From positions 2,852,001 through 2,916,000 of the forward strand of contig JADLSH010000217.1 in the NCBI GenBank assembly GCA_016169945.1: DNA of 64,000 bases, given 5' to 3'. Source of the stretch: Trachythela sp. YZ-2020 (Eukaryota > Cnidaria > Anthozoa > Malacalcyonacea > Clavulariidae). Below the pieces are notes generated by a model. It was given only the letters and a program-made list of their open reading frames with translations, was not told where the DNA came from and did not search any database. The translations under genes and the position numbers were made by a program. Below, piece by piece: positions 34,317 through 42,686 of this stretch (positions are counted from its first letter, which is position 1; each line of letters opens with the position of its first letter).

Positions 34317-34937
34317 TTAGTAAGGTCTGCTCCTAAGAGCATATCGTTTAGGCGTCTTTTGTATCTGTAAAGAATTCTCATATTCTTGTCTGTCTTCGGG
34401 TGATAATCTTACTATATCCTCAGCTTTCATAGGAATATATTTTGGTCTCTCGTGAAGCAGTCTTTGTTCGTAACCTTCTCGTTGCTCTGGAGTCATCATT
34501 GCTAAATCTTTAGGTCTCCAATCAGCCGAGTCTACCCAATTGTGGAAAAAGCTGTGTTTGAGTTTGGGTCGTTCTCCTTGTGTTGGTGGTGGTGTGAGAA
34601 AGCCAGGTTTAGGAGTAGCAGGCACAGGTTGTGTCATCTCGATAGATCTAGGAGTGGTTGGTTGTGTTATTTCCATAGGTTCAGGAGCGGTTGGTGGTTC
34701 AACGATACCTGGGGTTACAACAATTGGAGGATGATGGACTGGAATATCCATCTTGTTTTTAAAAGTTAGAAATCGATTTAGTTGGTCAGAATACAGCTTG
34801 CTTTTTTCATCCGGGGTAAGCTGTGGTGCTTTAATTATCTCTTTCATTCGCTGCTCGGTGTTATACATTGCATTTACAAGGGGTGGTTGACGATAAGACT
34901 GTTTCCGTACATATTCGACTAAGGCCTCGCCTGGCAA
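34317..34937 (-). CDS. Pro-rich protein downstream of the satellite ATPase
   Basis: About 206 codons, with no clear ATG; the frame begins within the sequence that follows the ATPase stop and is offset by -1 from it. The N-terminal region (ALVEYVRKQSYRQPPLVNA, then LTPDEKSKLYSDQLNRFL) resembles a protein that recurs in invertebrate adintovirus/Polinton-like elements. A Pro/Thr-rich linker (about 70-125) and a C-terminal part with two related helices (DLAMMTPEQREGYEQ and DIVRLSPEDRQEYEN) follow, ending in a basic YALRSRPY tail. It may be a separate gene or a frameshift-linked extension of the ATPase. Function unknown. Confidence 0.6.
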   Translation of the reverse strand: MPGEALVEYVRKQSYRQPPLVNAMYNTEQRMKEIIKAPQLTPDEKSKLYSDQLNRFLTFKNKMDIPVHHPPIVVTPGIVEPPTAPEPMEITQPTTPRSIEMTQPVPATPKPGFLTPPPTQGERPKLKHSFFHNWVDSADWRPKDLAMMTPEQREGYEQRLLHERPKYIPMKAEDIVRLSPEDRQEYENSLQIQKTPKRYALRSRPY

Positions 34938-34978
34938 TACATTTGTTTTGAGTCGTTGTTGATCATCCGTTGTAGGTT

Positions 34979-35659
34979 TTAAATCAACATTAAATACCCA
35001 TAAGGACGGCTCGTAGCGTCTTCATAACTTCTCATAAACTCTCCCACTTTGCCAGGATGAATTTGTCTTGCAAGCATAGAGATTTGTTGCTTATCTCTTG
35101 GTGACTTAAACAACACGATATAATGAGCGTTGAGACTAATATTTCTCATTTCTTTGCCTTGATGAAATATATTTTGGACAATGTAGATGACGGACAAATT
35201 TCTGTGATGACTCCCTTTTGTGAAAAGATCAGCTATACGTTTATCCTTGCCGGATTGTGCCATGACATCATCTAGTACGATCAAATTGCGTTGAGAAACA
35301 TCTAGGTAACCTGCTTTGTCAATATCTTCAGGTATTCCTTCATTGAATTCTATTCCAGGCATTGTTCTCATCATATCAAAATAGGATGGCTGCCATTGAC
35401 CATAACACCAGATGATACGCTGAGGAGGTGGACTTATGGTTTTCTGGGCATTCTCCAATAGACTTTTCACCCATACAGTCTTGCCACTTTGTGTACATCC
35501 TGCTACGATACAAGTAAAGAGATGTTGCAGAACTGTAGATCCATCAACTAATATGCGAACATTCTCTGTTGGTTTTTGACCATGGACCGCCCTTCGATGT
35601 CGATGTAGATTGAACGACTTAGAGAAATATTTTCCACAAATATGACACAGATGAGACAT
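34979..35659 (-). CDS. Satellite A32-type packaging ATPase with N-terminal zinc finger
   Basis: I take the start at 35659 (MSHLCHICGKYF), giving 226 residues. A C2H2 finger occupies residues 5-26 (Cys5, Cys8, His21/22, His26). Walker A is GCTQSGKT (54-61), Walker B is NLIVLDD (about 125-131) and YIVQNIF (about 159-165) matches the polar strand. The natural C-terminus PYGYL is followed by a stop in frame, while the -1 frame continues the family-typical VDLKPTT segment, so the end is probably frame-shifted. It is only distantly similar to the P1 and P2 ATPases and closest in layout to the broken ATPase at 19995-21104. Confidence 0.85.
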   Translation of the reverse strand: MSHLCHICGKYFSKSFNLHRHRRAVHGQKPTENVRILVDGSTVLQHLFTCIVAGCTQSGKTVWVKSLLENAQKTISPPPQRIIWCYGQWQPSYFDMMRTMPGIEFNEGIPEDIDKAGYLDVSQRNLIVLDDVMAQSGKDKRIADLFTKGSHHRNLSVIYIVQNIFHQGKEMRNISLNAHYIVLFKSPRDKQQISMLARQIHPGKVGEFMRSYEDATSRPYGYLMLI

Positions 35660-35732
35660 GTTTACTCTACGAAGGACTGATAGATAATGAATTCCCACTT
35701 AAACTTTTATGACTTATAAACATACCTCCGAG

Positions 35733-35846
35733 CCGAGCGAGCTTAGCTCCATATCGAGCGAGCTTAGCTCCAAATCGAGCGAGCTTAGCTCCATATCGAG
35801 CGAGCTTAGCTCCAAATCGAGCGAGCTTAGCTCCATATCGAGCTCT
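35733..35846. repeat. 21-bp tandem repeat CGAGCGAGCTTAGCTCCA
   Basis: About five copies of ATCGAGCGAGCTTAGCTCCA(T/A), alternating CATAT and CAAAT at the junction, in the gap between the divergent ATPase and plus-strand genes. Confidence 0.92.
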
Positions 35847-35927
35847 AAGATGTAAGAACCATATCTTCATATATATATACACGTTTTTCAATCAGGTCTT
35901 CATTACGCTGTTGACCTTCGAGCAGAT

Positions 35928-36242
35928 ATGACTAACCTTCCCAAGCACAGATCGTTTATAGAGCTCCTATGTACTTCTTATCCAACTCAACAACAAGCTC
36001 TGTTGAGATCTACATCTCATGAACAGATTCGGTTGCTATGCAATTGTGTGAAAGGTTTTATGAACCTCGCACTTCCTAAACACACAATGGATAAACTTAG
36101 ACCTTTTGAACACGATATTATTCATCTGACTAACAAAAATAAAACTGTTAAAACAAAAAGGAAGATACTTGTTCAGCATGGAAATGGTTTTCTAGGATTG
36201 GTACTGGCTCCAATCTTAGAAGGACTTGCAGAATTGGTATAA
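35928..36242 (+). CDS. Small core-type protein (KRK-LVQ-G-FL-type end)
   Basis: A 104-residue protein. The N-terminal half is helical with ELLCTSYPTQQQALL and LCNCVKGFMNLALP; then a basic segment (KTVKTKRKILVQHGNGF) is followed by a hydrophobic end (LGLVLAPILEGLAEL). This layout, a basic stretch followed by (V)Q(K/H)G-FL and a hydrophobic tail, recurs in invertebrate adintovirus-like elements and recalls adenovirus-type core or membrane-active peptides. It is inferred to be a minor virion protein. Its stop lies close to the start of the next gene. Confidence 0.6.
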   Translation: MTNLPKHRSFIELLCTSYPTQQQALLRSTSHEQIRLLCNCVKGFMNLALPKHTMDKLRPFEHDIIHLTNKNKTVKTKRKILVQHGNGFLGLVLAPILEGLAELV

Positions 36243-36279
36243 AATGATCAACATTAAATTCATATCCATCATTCCAACC

Positions 36280-36903
36280 ATGGATAGCACCAAAAGACCA
36301 TCTCCTGAACAATGGCGACTTCAAGACATTCTTCAATATCTTGACAATGAAAATAGTTATGGCGCTGAAGAAATCCTTCACTCCATTCTCACATCTACGG
36401 ACATTTTGACGTGGAATACAAAAGGAGAAATCGTCTACAGAGGACAGGATATACGTGGAACTGATATTGTAAACATTCTAAAATATTGCACGAGGCCTTT
36501 TCATCCATATATTCCAGAGCCTTATGGATTGAGTATATTTCTCAAAGGTCTTGCTGCATTGGAAATTGATAAAAGTCTTATCACCAACGGGCGGGTCCTC
36601 GCAATGCTAGCACGGATGGAGTCACGGCAAGATGAAGATACTGAGGATTTGTCTGAAGATACAAAATGTAACAATTGTGAAAATTGTTTACAGATATGTC
36701 AATTGGGTACATGCCCTATCTGTACATGGACAGATTTTTATTCGAGTTTTACCGGATGTCACTGTATGATTTGTGATTGTACACTTTACAAAGATGATTT
36801 CACACATACGATTGCGTGTTGTTCACATTGTTATTGTGATGAAATATTAGACGTCCGTACAAATAGAAGTCACTTTTATGATTCAAATAAAATACACAAG
36901 TAA
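36280..36903 (+). CDS. Cys-rich protein of the satellite, unknown
   Basis: I prefer the ATG at 36280 (CCAACCATGG context), giving 207 residues; starts at 36226 or 36244 are possible. The central block GEIVYRGQDIRGTDIVNILKY is the most distinctive part, and similar stretches are found in proteins of related elements. The last 75 residues contain about 18 cysteines in CxxC-like pairs (CNNCENC, CPICTW, CMICDC), suggesting zinc binding. It sits between two probable virion proteins. No functional family known. Confidence 0.6.
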   Translation: MDSTKRPSPEQWRLQDILQYLDNENSYGAEEILHSILTSTDILTWNTKGEIVYRGQDIRGTDIVNILKYCTRPFHPYIPEPYGLSIFLKGLAALEIDKSLITNGRVLAMLARMESRQDEDTEDLSEDTKCNNCENCLQICQLGTCPICTWTDFYSSFTGCHCMICDCTLYKDDFTHTIACCSHCYCDEILDVRTNRSHFYDSNKIHK

Positions 36904-36954
36904 AGTATTCTCCCATCAGTTGAACATTGGAAGCCGACCAAGACACATAAAAAT

Positions 36955-37455
36955 ATGAAGGGTGTACTTATCCCCGACGTAAAGCTACTAACTGAACATT
37001 ACACAAGAAATCAACGTGGTGGTAGTATTGAAGGATTTCATGGAGCAAGAATGCAGAGGGGATATGGGATCGGGGGTATTTTCAGAAGCCTTGCTAGATT
37101 TGCAATACCTTTATTCAAACAAGGCGCACAAGTAGTAGGAAAGAGAGCGCTACAAGCAGCAACAGAAGTTGGTGAAGATGTACTCAATGGGAAAAATGTA
37201 TCAAAATCAATAAAGTCTCGTGGACGGGAAGTTGTCAAAGACTTTGCTGAACAGGGAGCAAAAACACTACTACGACAATTAGGCCGAGGAAATAAGAGAC
37301 GAAAAAATTCACGCAGTAATATACCATCCACCAAAAGGAAAAGACTGTGTTTCAATATAGACGATGAGGATAGAAGACCAACAAGGTGGACAAGGGATGA
37401 TGAAAGTAGCGACGAAAATGACTCGGACAGTGAATATTCCCAAGATGACATTTAA
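36955..37455 (+). CDS. Basic Gly-rich virion core-like protein
   Basis: A 166-residue protein with a Gly/Arg-rich start (RGYGIGGIFRSLARFAIPLF), a helical segment with KQGAQVVGKRALQAA and a NGKNVSKSIKSRGREVVKD block, then a strongly basic patch (GRGNKRRKNSR, KRKR) and an acidic tail. The G-IG-(I/L)F-LARF-P-K pattern recurs in adintovirus/Polinton-like elements and resembles small adenovirus-type core proteins. A DNA-condensing or membrane-active virion role is inferred from this likeness. Confidence 0.65.
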   Translation: MKGVLIPDVKLLTEHYTRNQRGGSIEGFHGARMQRGYGIGGIFRSLARFAIPLFKQGAQVVGKRALQAATEVGEDVLNGKNVSKSIKSRGREVVKDFAEQGAKTLLRQLGRGNKRRKNSRSNIPSTKRKRLCFNIDDEDRRPTRWTRDDESSDENDSDSEYSQDDI

Positions 37456-37494
37456 GACACTTTGTAAAAGAAATTTTAAGCAATAAATATGTTT

Positions 37495-38604
37495 TAAAAC
37501 GAATTATGTGTGTGTACATTGTACAATATTTTCCCGTCCTATGATATATTCTAAATTTATTCAAATCACTGTTAACGATTTGCAAATGACTTACAAACCG
37601 CATAGAATTGTGTTTGCATACAATGTTTGTATCTCGCTTAAAAATCACTGCTACATCTAAAACGCTTGAAACTCGGTAAGGTTTAAATCCCTTTAACAAT
37701 CACTTGGTAACATATATTTGTATTTCTCTATAAGATCTTAGACCTCTCTTAGACTATAAGACATTTCTCGTTTTAGAAAGCTATATTTCTACTTGTTATT
37801 ATTTCGCATAAGGTAATACTAGGTTAAGCGTCGCTATATTAGTTGTCTAAGCCGTTTCGTATAAGGTGATATTAGATACGAGAATATATTTACTCGTTGT
37901 CGAAACGGACTGTGTTTGGAACACAAAGCTTGGCAAATATATAGAAACGTCTAGCTATTGTGATGGTTCATCTTAATGATTGTTTCGCCCAAACAAGCCT
38001 TTTGACTTAATCCCTTAATGAGTTAAGCTAGTGTGTCTTTAGTTTACATTAGCAACAAATGCATCAAAATATTTATGTTTCTAACGCCAAAATGTTTGTA
38101 AATCTCGCTTGTATAGGCTTTACTAAATAAACGCTTGAAAACTTATTAGTATTGGTCGACTCAGAAAGAAATACTTCACTATATACGAGATTGAAGGAGT
38201 TTATCAATCTCGCGACAACAAACCCATATATTTTTGCACACAAAATATGCTGAACTCAACATAATGACTGTCTTGCCGAAACGCGCCATTATGATGTCAA
38301 TACATAATTAATTATGTTTATGTTAATGATGAGTTGCGTTCCGGCCCCCTGCGGCCCCCTATATGCTAGTGTTTGCGGCCCCCTTGCATACTAATTAGTG
38401 TGGCCCCCTGCGGCCCCCTTGCATACTAATTAGTGTGGCCCCCTGCGGCCCCCTTGCATATTAATTAGTGTGGCCCCCTGCGGCCCCCTTGCATACTAAT
38501 TAGTGTGGCCCCCTGCGGCCCCCTTGCATACTAATTAGTGTGGCCCCCTGCGGCCCCCTGCGGCCCCCTAAAAAAGGGGGTTGATCGGCCCCTATATTAC
38601 TACT
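37495..38604. repeat. Right terminal inverted repeat of the satellite
   Basis: Complement of 33059-34280. It is about 110 bp shorter because the GC-rich 10-mer array is shorter. It ends ATATTACTACT at 38604, followed by GACATT. Confidence 0.93.
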
Positions 38605-38938
38605 GACATTTAATTACAATCAAAGTGTGCATAGAAGTATTAAGATGAAACCTACAAATGTTGACAAAAAAAACAAGGACGAAGTTTGGGTGACTTTGTA
38701 TGGTACCGGTAACACGCCAAAAGAACCCAGGTTTAAAGTTGGGGACATTGTCAGGGTAGAAAAGTATCACACAGGTACCAGGTTTGTAAAAGGTTACACA
38801 GTTAATTTCACAGAAGAAACATTTAGGATTACAAAAGTTTATCGCAGGGATCCTGTTATGTATGAAATACAAGACATCGCCACGGGTGAAAATATTCATG
38901 GCAGATTTTACGAAAGAGAACTTAGCGAGGTTAAATAA
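38605..38938 (+). pseudogene. INT: P2 integrase, 3' part after the satellite
   Basis: It starts with the right target copy GACATT and continues with the C-terminal integrase region: a SIKMKPT block, FKVGDIVRVEKYHTGTRFVKG and the final RFYERELSEVK, all matching P1 residues about 218-328. The stop at 38938 is followed 8 bp later by the next gene, as in an intact element. The gene cannot be expressed as one product while the satellite is in place. Confidence 0.92.
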
Positions 38939-38946
38939 AATAAAAT

Positions 38947-40200
38947 ATGGAAGAAATACCATTGGGAGAAATTCAGCGTCCAGAAGATGTTGACACAGTA
39001 GATCCTGACACAGTGGAGGATGGAGAGACTAGTTTTATGGAACCGGGAGATGAAAGTATTCTTATAATTGATGGATCAAACCCTGTGTTTACAAGGCCTG
39101 ACGATGATTTAGAGGATAGATTTCAAAAAGTTCGAGGAAAAGATCAAAATCGTGATGAGGGTGCTAAAAAAAGGCACATCATTCATGATAAAAAACAGTT
39201 TTTGAAAATCGCACTTGGTATCGTTGCGAACAAGGGCGATGGCCCAAACTCAACAATATTATACGATAGGTTGAAAACTACTACCACTAATGATGGAAAA
39301 ATTAATGGAGCAACATACAAAGGTAAAAAAATTCTAATCCTAAAAAATGGAAAAATGGAATACTCCACTGATAAAACCAAAACACAATATGTCAACGAGT
39401 TTAAGGAGCTGATTAAAAAAGCTTACAAAGAACATCGTGGGAAGCTTCCTTCTGTGGTAGAAGAACAAGCGGGGATTTACAACGACGAGTTAAATGACAG
39501 TGTAATTAAGGATTCTGTAATTACATTAAATAGTACCATCGATGAAAAGTATGATGATATTAGAGTACATAGGGAACGCGAACCGGACAAACCAAACTGG
39601 GACAGAGAGATACAAGCAATTTTAAAATATGGTATTAACACACAACAAGGACTTACTTTCGAAGACAAAATTAAGTTTTTAGACATAGAAGTAAAAACTT
39701 GGCGAGAACGAAGTGAAGAGGAACAAAACCCTAACCTAAAAACTTTGTACGAATCTGTTTCCCGTGTGGCAGAATTAGAACAAGATAAACTCAGATTACG
39801 AAACAACATAAGACCTGTGCTTGCGGATGTTATACAAATTCTACAAGATGAGACCGATAACAGTCCGCTAACAAAGTTTGAAAAATTTAAAAAGTGGAGT
39901 AAGAAAAACATGGGTACTTTGTTGGTCTTAAGTATCTGTATCGCGGGTGTGATAACTACAATAATCCTGGCTGGTAGAAAAGCGGTTGTTTCGGGTGCTC
40001 GTGGTGTGTCAAAGTTTGCAAAGGGAACTGGAAAAATATTTAGTAAAATGGGACCTGTAATTGGTGCTATCGGAAGTTTAATATCAAATGTGTTAAGTAA
40101 GGGAGCAAAAGGATTAATGTGGTTGGGTGACAACCTGTGGATTTTAGCGATAGCATTGTCTTGGTTTTTGTACAATGAAATTAAAGGTACAAAAAAGTAA
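38947..40200 (+). CDS. Conserved Polinton protein with C-terminal membrane segments (P2)
   Basis: A 417-residue homologue of P1 11325-12635, intact. The acidic N-terminus is unrelated in detail, whereas the helical middle (SVVEEQAGIYNDELND, EVKTWRERS, LKTLYESVS, NNIRPVLADVIQILQDETD) and the hydrophobic end (IAGVITTIILAGRKAV, GAIGSLISNVLSKGAKGL, NLWILAIALSWFLYNEI) are conserved. It has the same position after the integrase as in P1. A virion membrane protein is the likely role. Confidence 0.72.
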   Translation: MEEIPLGEIQRPEDVDTVDPDTVEDGETSFMEPGDESILIIDGSNPVFTRPDDDLEDRFQKVRGKDQNRDEGAKKRHIIHDKKQFLKIALGIVANKGDGPNSTILYDRLKTTTTNDGKINGATYKGKKILILKNGKMEYSTDKTKTQYVNEFKELIKKAYKEHRGKLPSVVEEQAGIYNDELNDSVIKDSVITLNSTIDEKYDDIRVHREREPDKPNWDREIQAILKYGINTQQGLTFEDKIKFLDIEVKTWRERSEEEQNPNLKTLYESVSRVAELEQDKLRLRNNIRPVLADVIQILQDETDNSPLTKFEKFKKWSKKNMGTLLVLSICIAGVITTIILAGRKAVVSGARGVSKFAKGTGKIFSKMGPVIGAIGSLISNVLSKGAKGLMWLGDNLWILAIALSWFLYNEIKGTKK

Positions 40201-40247
40201 AATTGTTTTAGAAAAATTTAGGATTAAAGTATAATAAAAGAGAGAAG

Positions 40248-40624
40248 ATGAGTACGTTAAAATTTGAAATCCCAAGTTGTTTAACATGGGGTGTTGAGGA
40301 ATCAAAATATAAAATGGTGGATATCGAATTCCAGTTGTCATAGAAGATGATGAAATATTACAACAACTTTTAAGTTTGGTAAAAGAACACAACACACACC
40401 CGGTTTTGTATGGTAAGAACACTAATACATTATATATGTCTATTAATGGATTAACACCCAAACAACAAACCGAGTTGTTAAACAAAGGCAAGATGCTGAT
40501 CCATGTTATTTTTGAATGTAATTCTGTGTATGAAAAAAACGAAGAAGTAAAGTATTTAAACTTTACATTGAAAAGACTGAGGAAAGTTGGCGAGTATGTA
40601 AGTACCACCCTTGCAGAAGATTAG
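40248..40624 (+). pseudogene. P2 copy of the conserved 134-residue protein, frameshifted
   Basis: From ATG at 40248 the frame matches P1 12658 (IPSCLTWGVE) and then shifts near 40313, where P1 has AAAAATGGTGG and P2 is one base different. The rest is open in the other frame to 40624 (LSIN-like to LAED end). Homology to P1 is clear on both sides of the break. Confidence 0.75.
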
Positions 40625-40637
40625 AACCTAAATTTAT

Positions 40638-40667
40638 AAATTTGTATCCTGTTTGGGTACAAATTTT
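40638..40667. terminator. Hairpin after the frameshifted gene (P2)
   Basis: AAATTTGTA(T)CC, TGTTTG and GGTACAAATTT form a stem just past the stop at 40624. It corresponds to 13094-13124 in P1 and has nearly the same stem. Confidence 0.6.
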
Positions 40668-40679
40668 TTTGGTATATAA

Positions 40680-41147
40680 ATGGACTTGTACAATGTAAAC
40701 AGTGACGAAGAGTTATTAACATCATCCTCAGACTCAGAATCTGACGATAAAGTGGGACTTAATATCTATAAATTTCTTGAAGGAATAATACCAGATCTTG
40801 AAATGTTAAAAAGGAAATTTCCCTGTGTTTGTGGTGTGGACAATATATGTTCATGTAGAAATGAAAAAGTAACCATACGAAAAAGCCTTATTGAAAAAGC
40901 TAATATACTAAAAAGTTAAAAATCTAAAAAAAATGGACAACTTGGAGGTTTAAAAGCTAGTAAAAATTATCTAAAAATGAAAAAAGAAATAGTGGAACTA
41001 AAATTACTACTAGATAAGTTGGAATTACGGTTGGAAAAACTTGCACAACCCCGGGAGAAACATGTAAAACCCCGGGAGAAACATGTACAAAATAGGGAGA
41101 AACATGTACAAAATAGGGAGAATCTGGGAGAAACATGTACAAAATAG
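40680..41147 (+). pseudogene. BRO C-terminal-like coiled-coil gene with internal stop
   Basis: An ATG frame gives 79 residues to a TAA at 40917; the same frame continues open to 41147 with a coiled coil (MKKEIVELKLLLDKLELRLEK is its core) and a repeated REKHVQN tail encoded by a 24-bp DNA repeat. The part RNEKVTIRKSLIEKANIL-(stop)-GLKASKNYL resembles the end of the P1 BRO protein (KNEKTNTRKVMVKKSELV, then GGIALWEKQNK). The N-terminus has a Ser/Asp-rich stretch and CVCGVDNICSC in place of BRO-N. Confidence 0.6.
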
Positions 41148-41166
41148 GGAGAATCTGGGAGTTTTG

Positions 41167-41199
41167 ATATATTATATTTTTTTGAAAATATAATATATT
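41167..41199. terminator. A/T hairpin between convergent genes (P2)
   Basis: ATATATTATATTTT pairs with AAATATAATATAT around a TTTGA loop, between the end of the coiled-coil gene (41147) and the stop of the minus-strand gene (41229). Confidence 0.5.
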
Positions 41200-41228
41200 G
41201 GTTATTTCATTCAACCACAACACTTTCT

Positions 41229-41660
41229 TCACTTTTGTTCACTTTGTTCACTTTTGTTCACAACCACACTTATGTGATTATAACATATCGTACCTACCGA
41301 AATTCCAGCCATTAAATATTTACTGTAATAATCATCCGGTGTGTAAGTTGGCATTAGATCTTTAATGACAAACATGATGTTTTCGTCACCCAGTATTTTT
41401 TCCAAAAATTTTTGTTTTTCGTTAATTTTAATGTATGAATCACAAAAAGAGTCACCAATGGACACCGCAAGTAACACAAAATTAATTGCCATTTTATGTT
41501 TACTGTTATCATCTTTGTGTTTGATGTATTCATCCTTTAATTTTTTTAACACAGTTGGTGTCGCCCTTCTTTTGTTGTTTAGAAATGACTTAGTTTGGTT
41601 AATGTAACCTTTTTCTGAGAGGTCTATTAATTCCTCACGTAATGTTTCAATATCACACAT
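41229..41660 (-). CDS. Conserved Polinton protein downstream of ATPase (P2)
   Basis: A 143-residue homologue of P1 13140-13604: LREELIDLSEKGYINQTKS, basic NNKRRATPTVLK, hydrophobic MAINFVLLAVSIGD and KILGDENIMFVIKDL are conserved, and YTPDDYYSKYLMAG follows. The C-terminus (VVNKSEQSEQK) is variable. It lies 8 bp downstream of the ATPase. Function unknown. Confidence 0.66.
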   Translation of the reverse strand: MCDIETLREELIDLSEKGYINQTKSFLNNKRRATPTVLKKLKDEYIKHKDDNSKHKMAINFVLLAVSIGDSFCDSYIKINEKQKFLEKILGDENIMFVIKDLMPTYTPDDYYSKYLMAGISVGTICYNHISVVVNKSEQSEQK

Positions 41661-41668
41661 TTTATTTA

Positions 41669-42259
41669 TTATTTTATTATTTTATGTGATCGAGGGAATC
41701 TGAGATTAATTTCCAACCTGGCATATTTGTTTTCTTTAAGAGTTTTTCGGAGGTTGTCGATGTCTTGTTTTGGAATGTCAAGGAATTCGTCTGCAAGTGT
41801 TTTCCACGCGAGGGAACTTGGGGTGTCAAAGACTACTAGCTTGGCTATGTTTTCGCGATAAGATGATGCGATGGCTGTTAATTTTTGGGTGATGACGATT
41901 GTGCTTAGGTTGTAATGTCGTGCGGAAAAAGCTAGTCTGACGAGTTCTGAAGTTCTGTTTTTAACGGACTTGGAGCTTGCACAATCGTCTAATATTATTA
42001 GGGAATTAGTGCCTTTGTATGTGTCGGAGATGTATTTTAGGAATGTTTCCACTTGATCTTGGTCGCATTGTATTGTGTAAAATCCTGGAGAGTTTTTGTA
42101 CTTCCAATCTTGGTATGTTTTGTTAAATTCAAAAGTTGGACAGATAAGAAATATGTATTGGAAGTGCTTATTATATTCGTCGGTTAGTAGGTTTAATAGG
42201 TAATGGGTTTTTCCACATTCTGTGGCGCCAACAATAAGCATGTTAAATGGTGTTTTCAT
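41669..42259 (-). CDS. ATP: P2 A32/FtsK-HerA-type packaging ATPase
   Basis: A 196-residue intact homologue of P1 13702-14292, same length. Walker A GATECGKT (11-18), Walker B SLIILDD (about 86-92) and TIVITQK are unchanged. The two elements differ at only a minority of positions, mostly conservative. This is the best preserved gene pair between P1 and P2 and a good marker for dating their split. Confidence 0.92.
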   Translation of the reverse strand: MKTPFNMLIVGATECGKTHYLLNLLTDEYNKHFQYIFLICPTFEFNKTYQDWKYKNSPGFYTIQCDQDQVETFLKYISDTYKGTNSLIILDDCASSKSVKNRTSELVRLAFSARHYNLSTIVITQKLTAIASSYRENIAKLVVFDTPSSLAWKTLADEFLDIPKQDIDNLRKTLKENKYARLEINLRFPRSHKIIK

Positions 42260-42274
42260 TTTTTATTTTAGTTT

Positions 42275-42686
42275 TTAACTAACCTTGGTAAAAACCATGA
42301 CTGGGTCATAAACATCGTAAAGAAGATAACTATAATCATCACCAAAGTAATTTGTGTAAGATTTTAGTTCAACTGTCGCTCCTTTTGCAATGGTAATAAT
42401 ACCTTCCATGTAAATTTGTTGTGGGGTGGTTTTATATGTGTCACCCTGTGTTACAACTTTAAAAGAGGGCTTAATGGTATTTTCTACATAGATACAAGTT
42501 TCAAGGTCTGCATAGTCGGCATCATCGCGTGAGTACCAAGTGGTGGTCGTGGTAATATTAGGGCTACCTGATTCAAATTTAGTTGGTTTCAAGGATAGTT
42601 TGTATTTAAGTATGTAATCTCCTTGTGTGGTTATTATGGCCGTAATAATTTTGTTGTTATTTCTAGTACAAAATAGATTTTTTTTG
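42275..42686 (-). CDS. P2 fibre head domain, -1 frame after the collagen stalk
   Basis: The ATG-initiated part (42275-42592) is 105 residues and closely matches P1 14298-14615 ([46 protein letters not shown]). The frame is open upstream to the T8 run at 42678-42685 within the end of the collagen gene. The codons between run and ATG are conserved with P1 in this frame, which would not be expected of untranslated sequence. It is read here as the head of the trimeric fibre. Confidence 0.65.

Larger units (their letters stand above)
33059..38604. mobile_element. 5.5-kb Polinton-type satellite nested in P2 integrase
   Basis: It begins AGTAGTAATATAGG and ends with the complement, has terminal inverted repeats of about 1.1-1.2 kb, and is bordered by a perfect 6-bp duplication (GACATT). 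It encodes an A32-type ATPase with a zinc finger, a Pro-rich protein, a small core-type protein, a Cys-rich protein and a basic protein. It has no polymerase, integrase, MCP or mCP. The two inverted repeats are almost identical, so the insertion is recent. The terminal octamer equals that of the big Polintons, which suggests mobilisation by their integrase. Confidence 0.93.
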
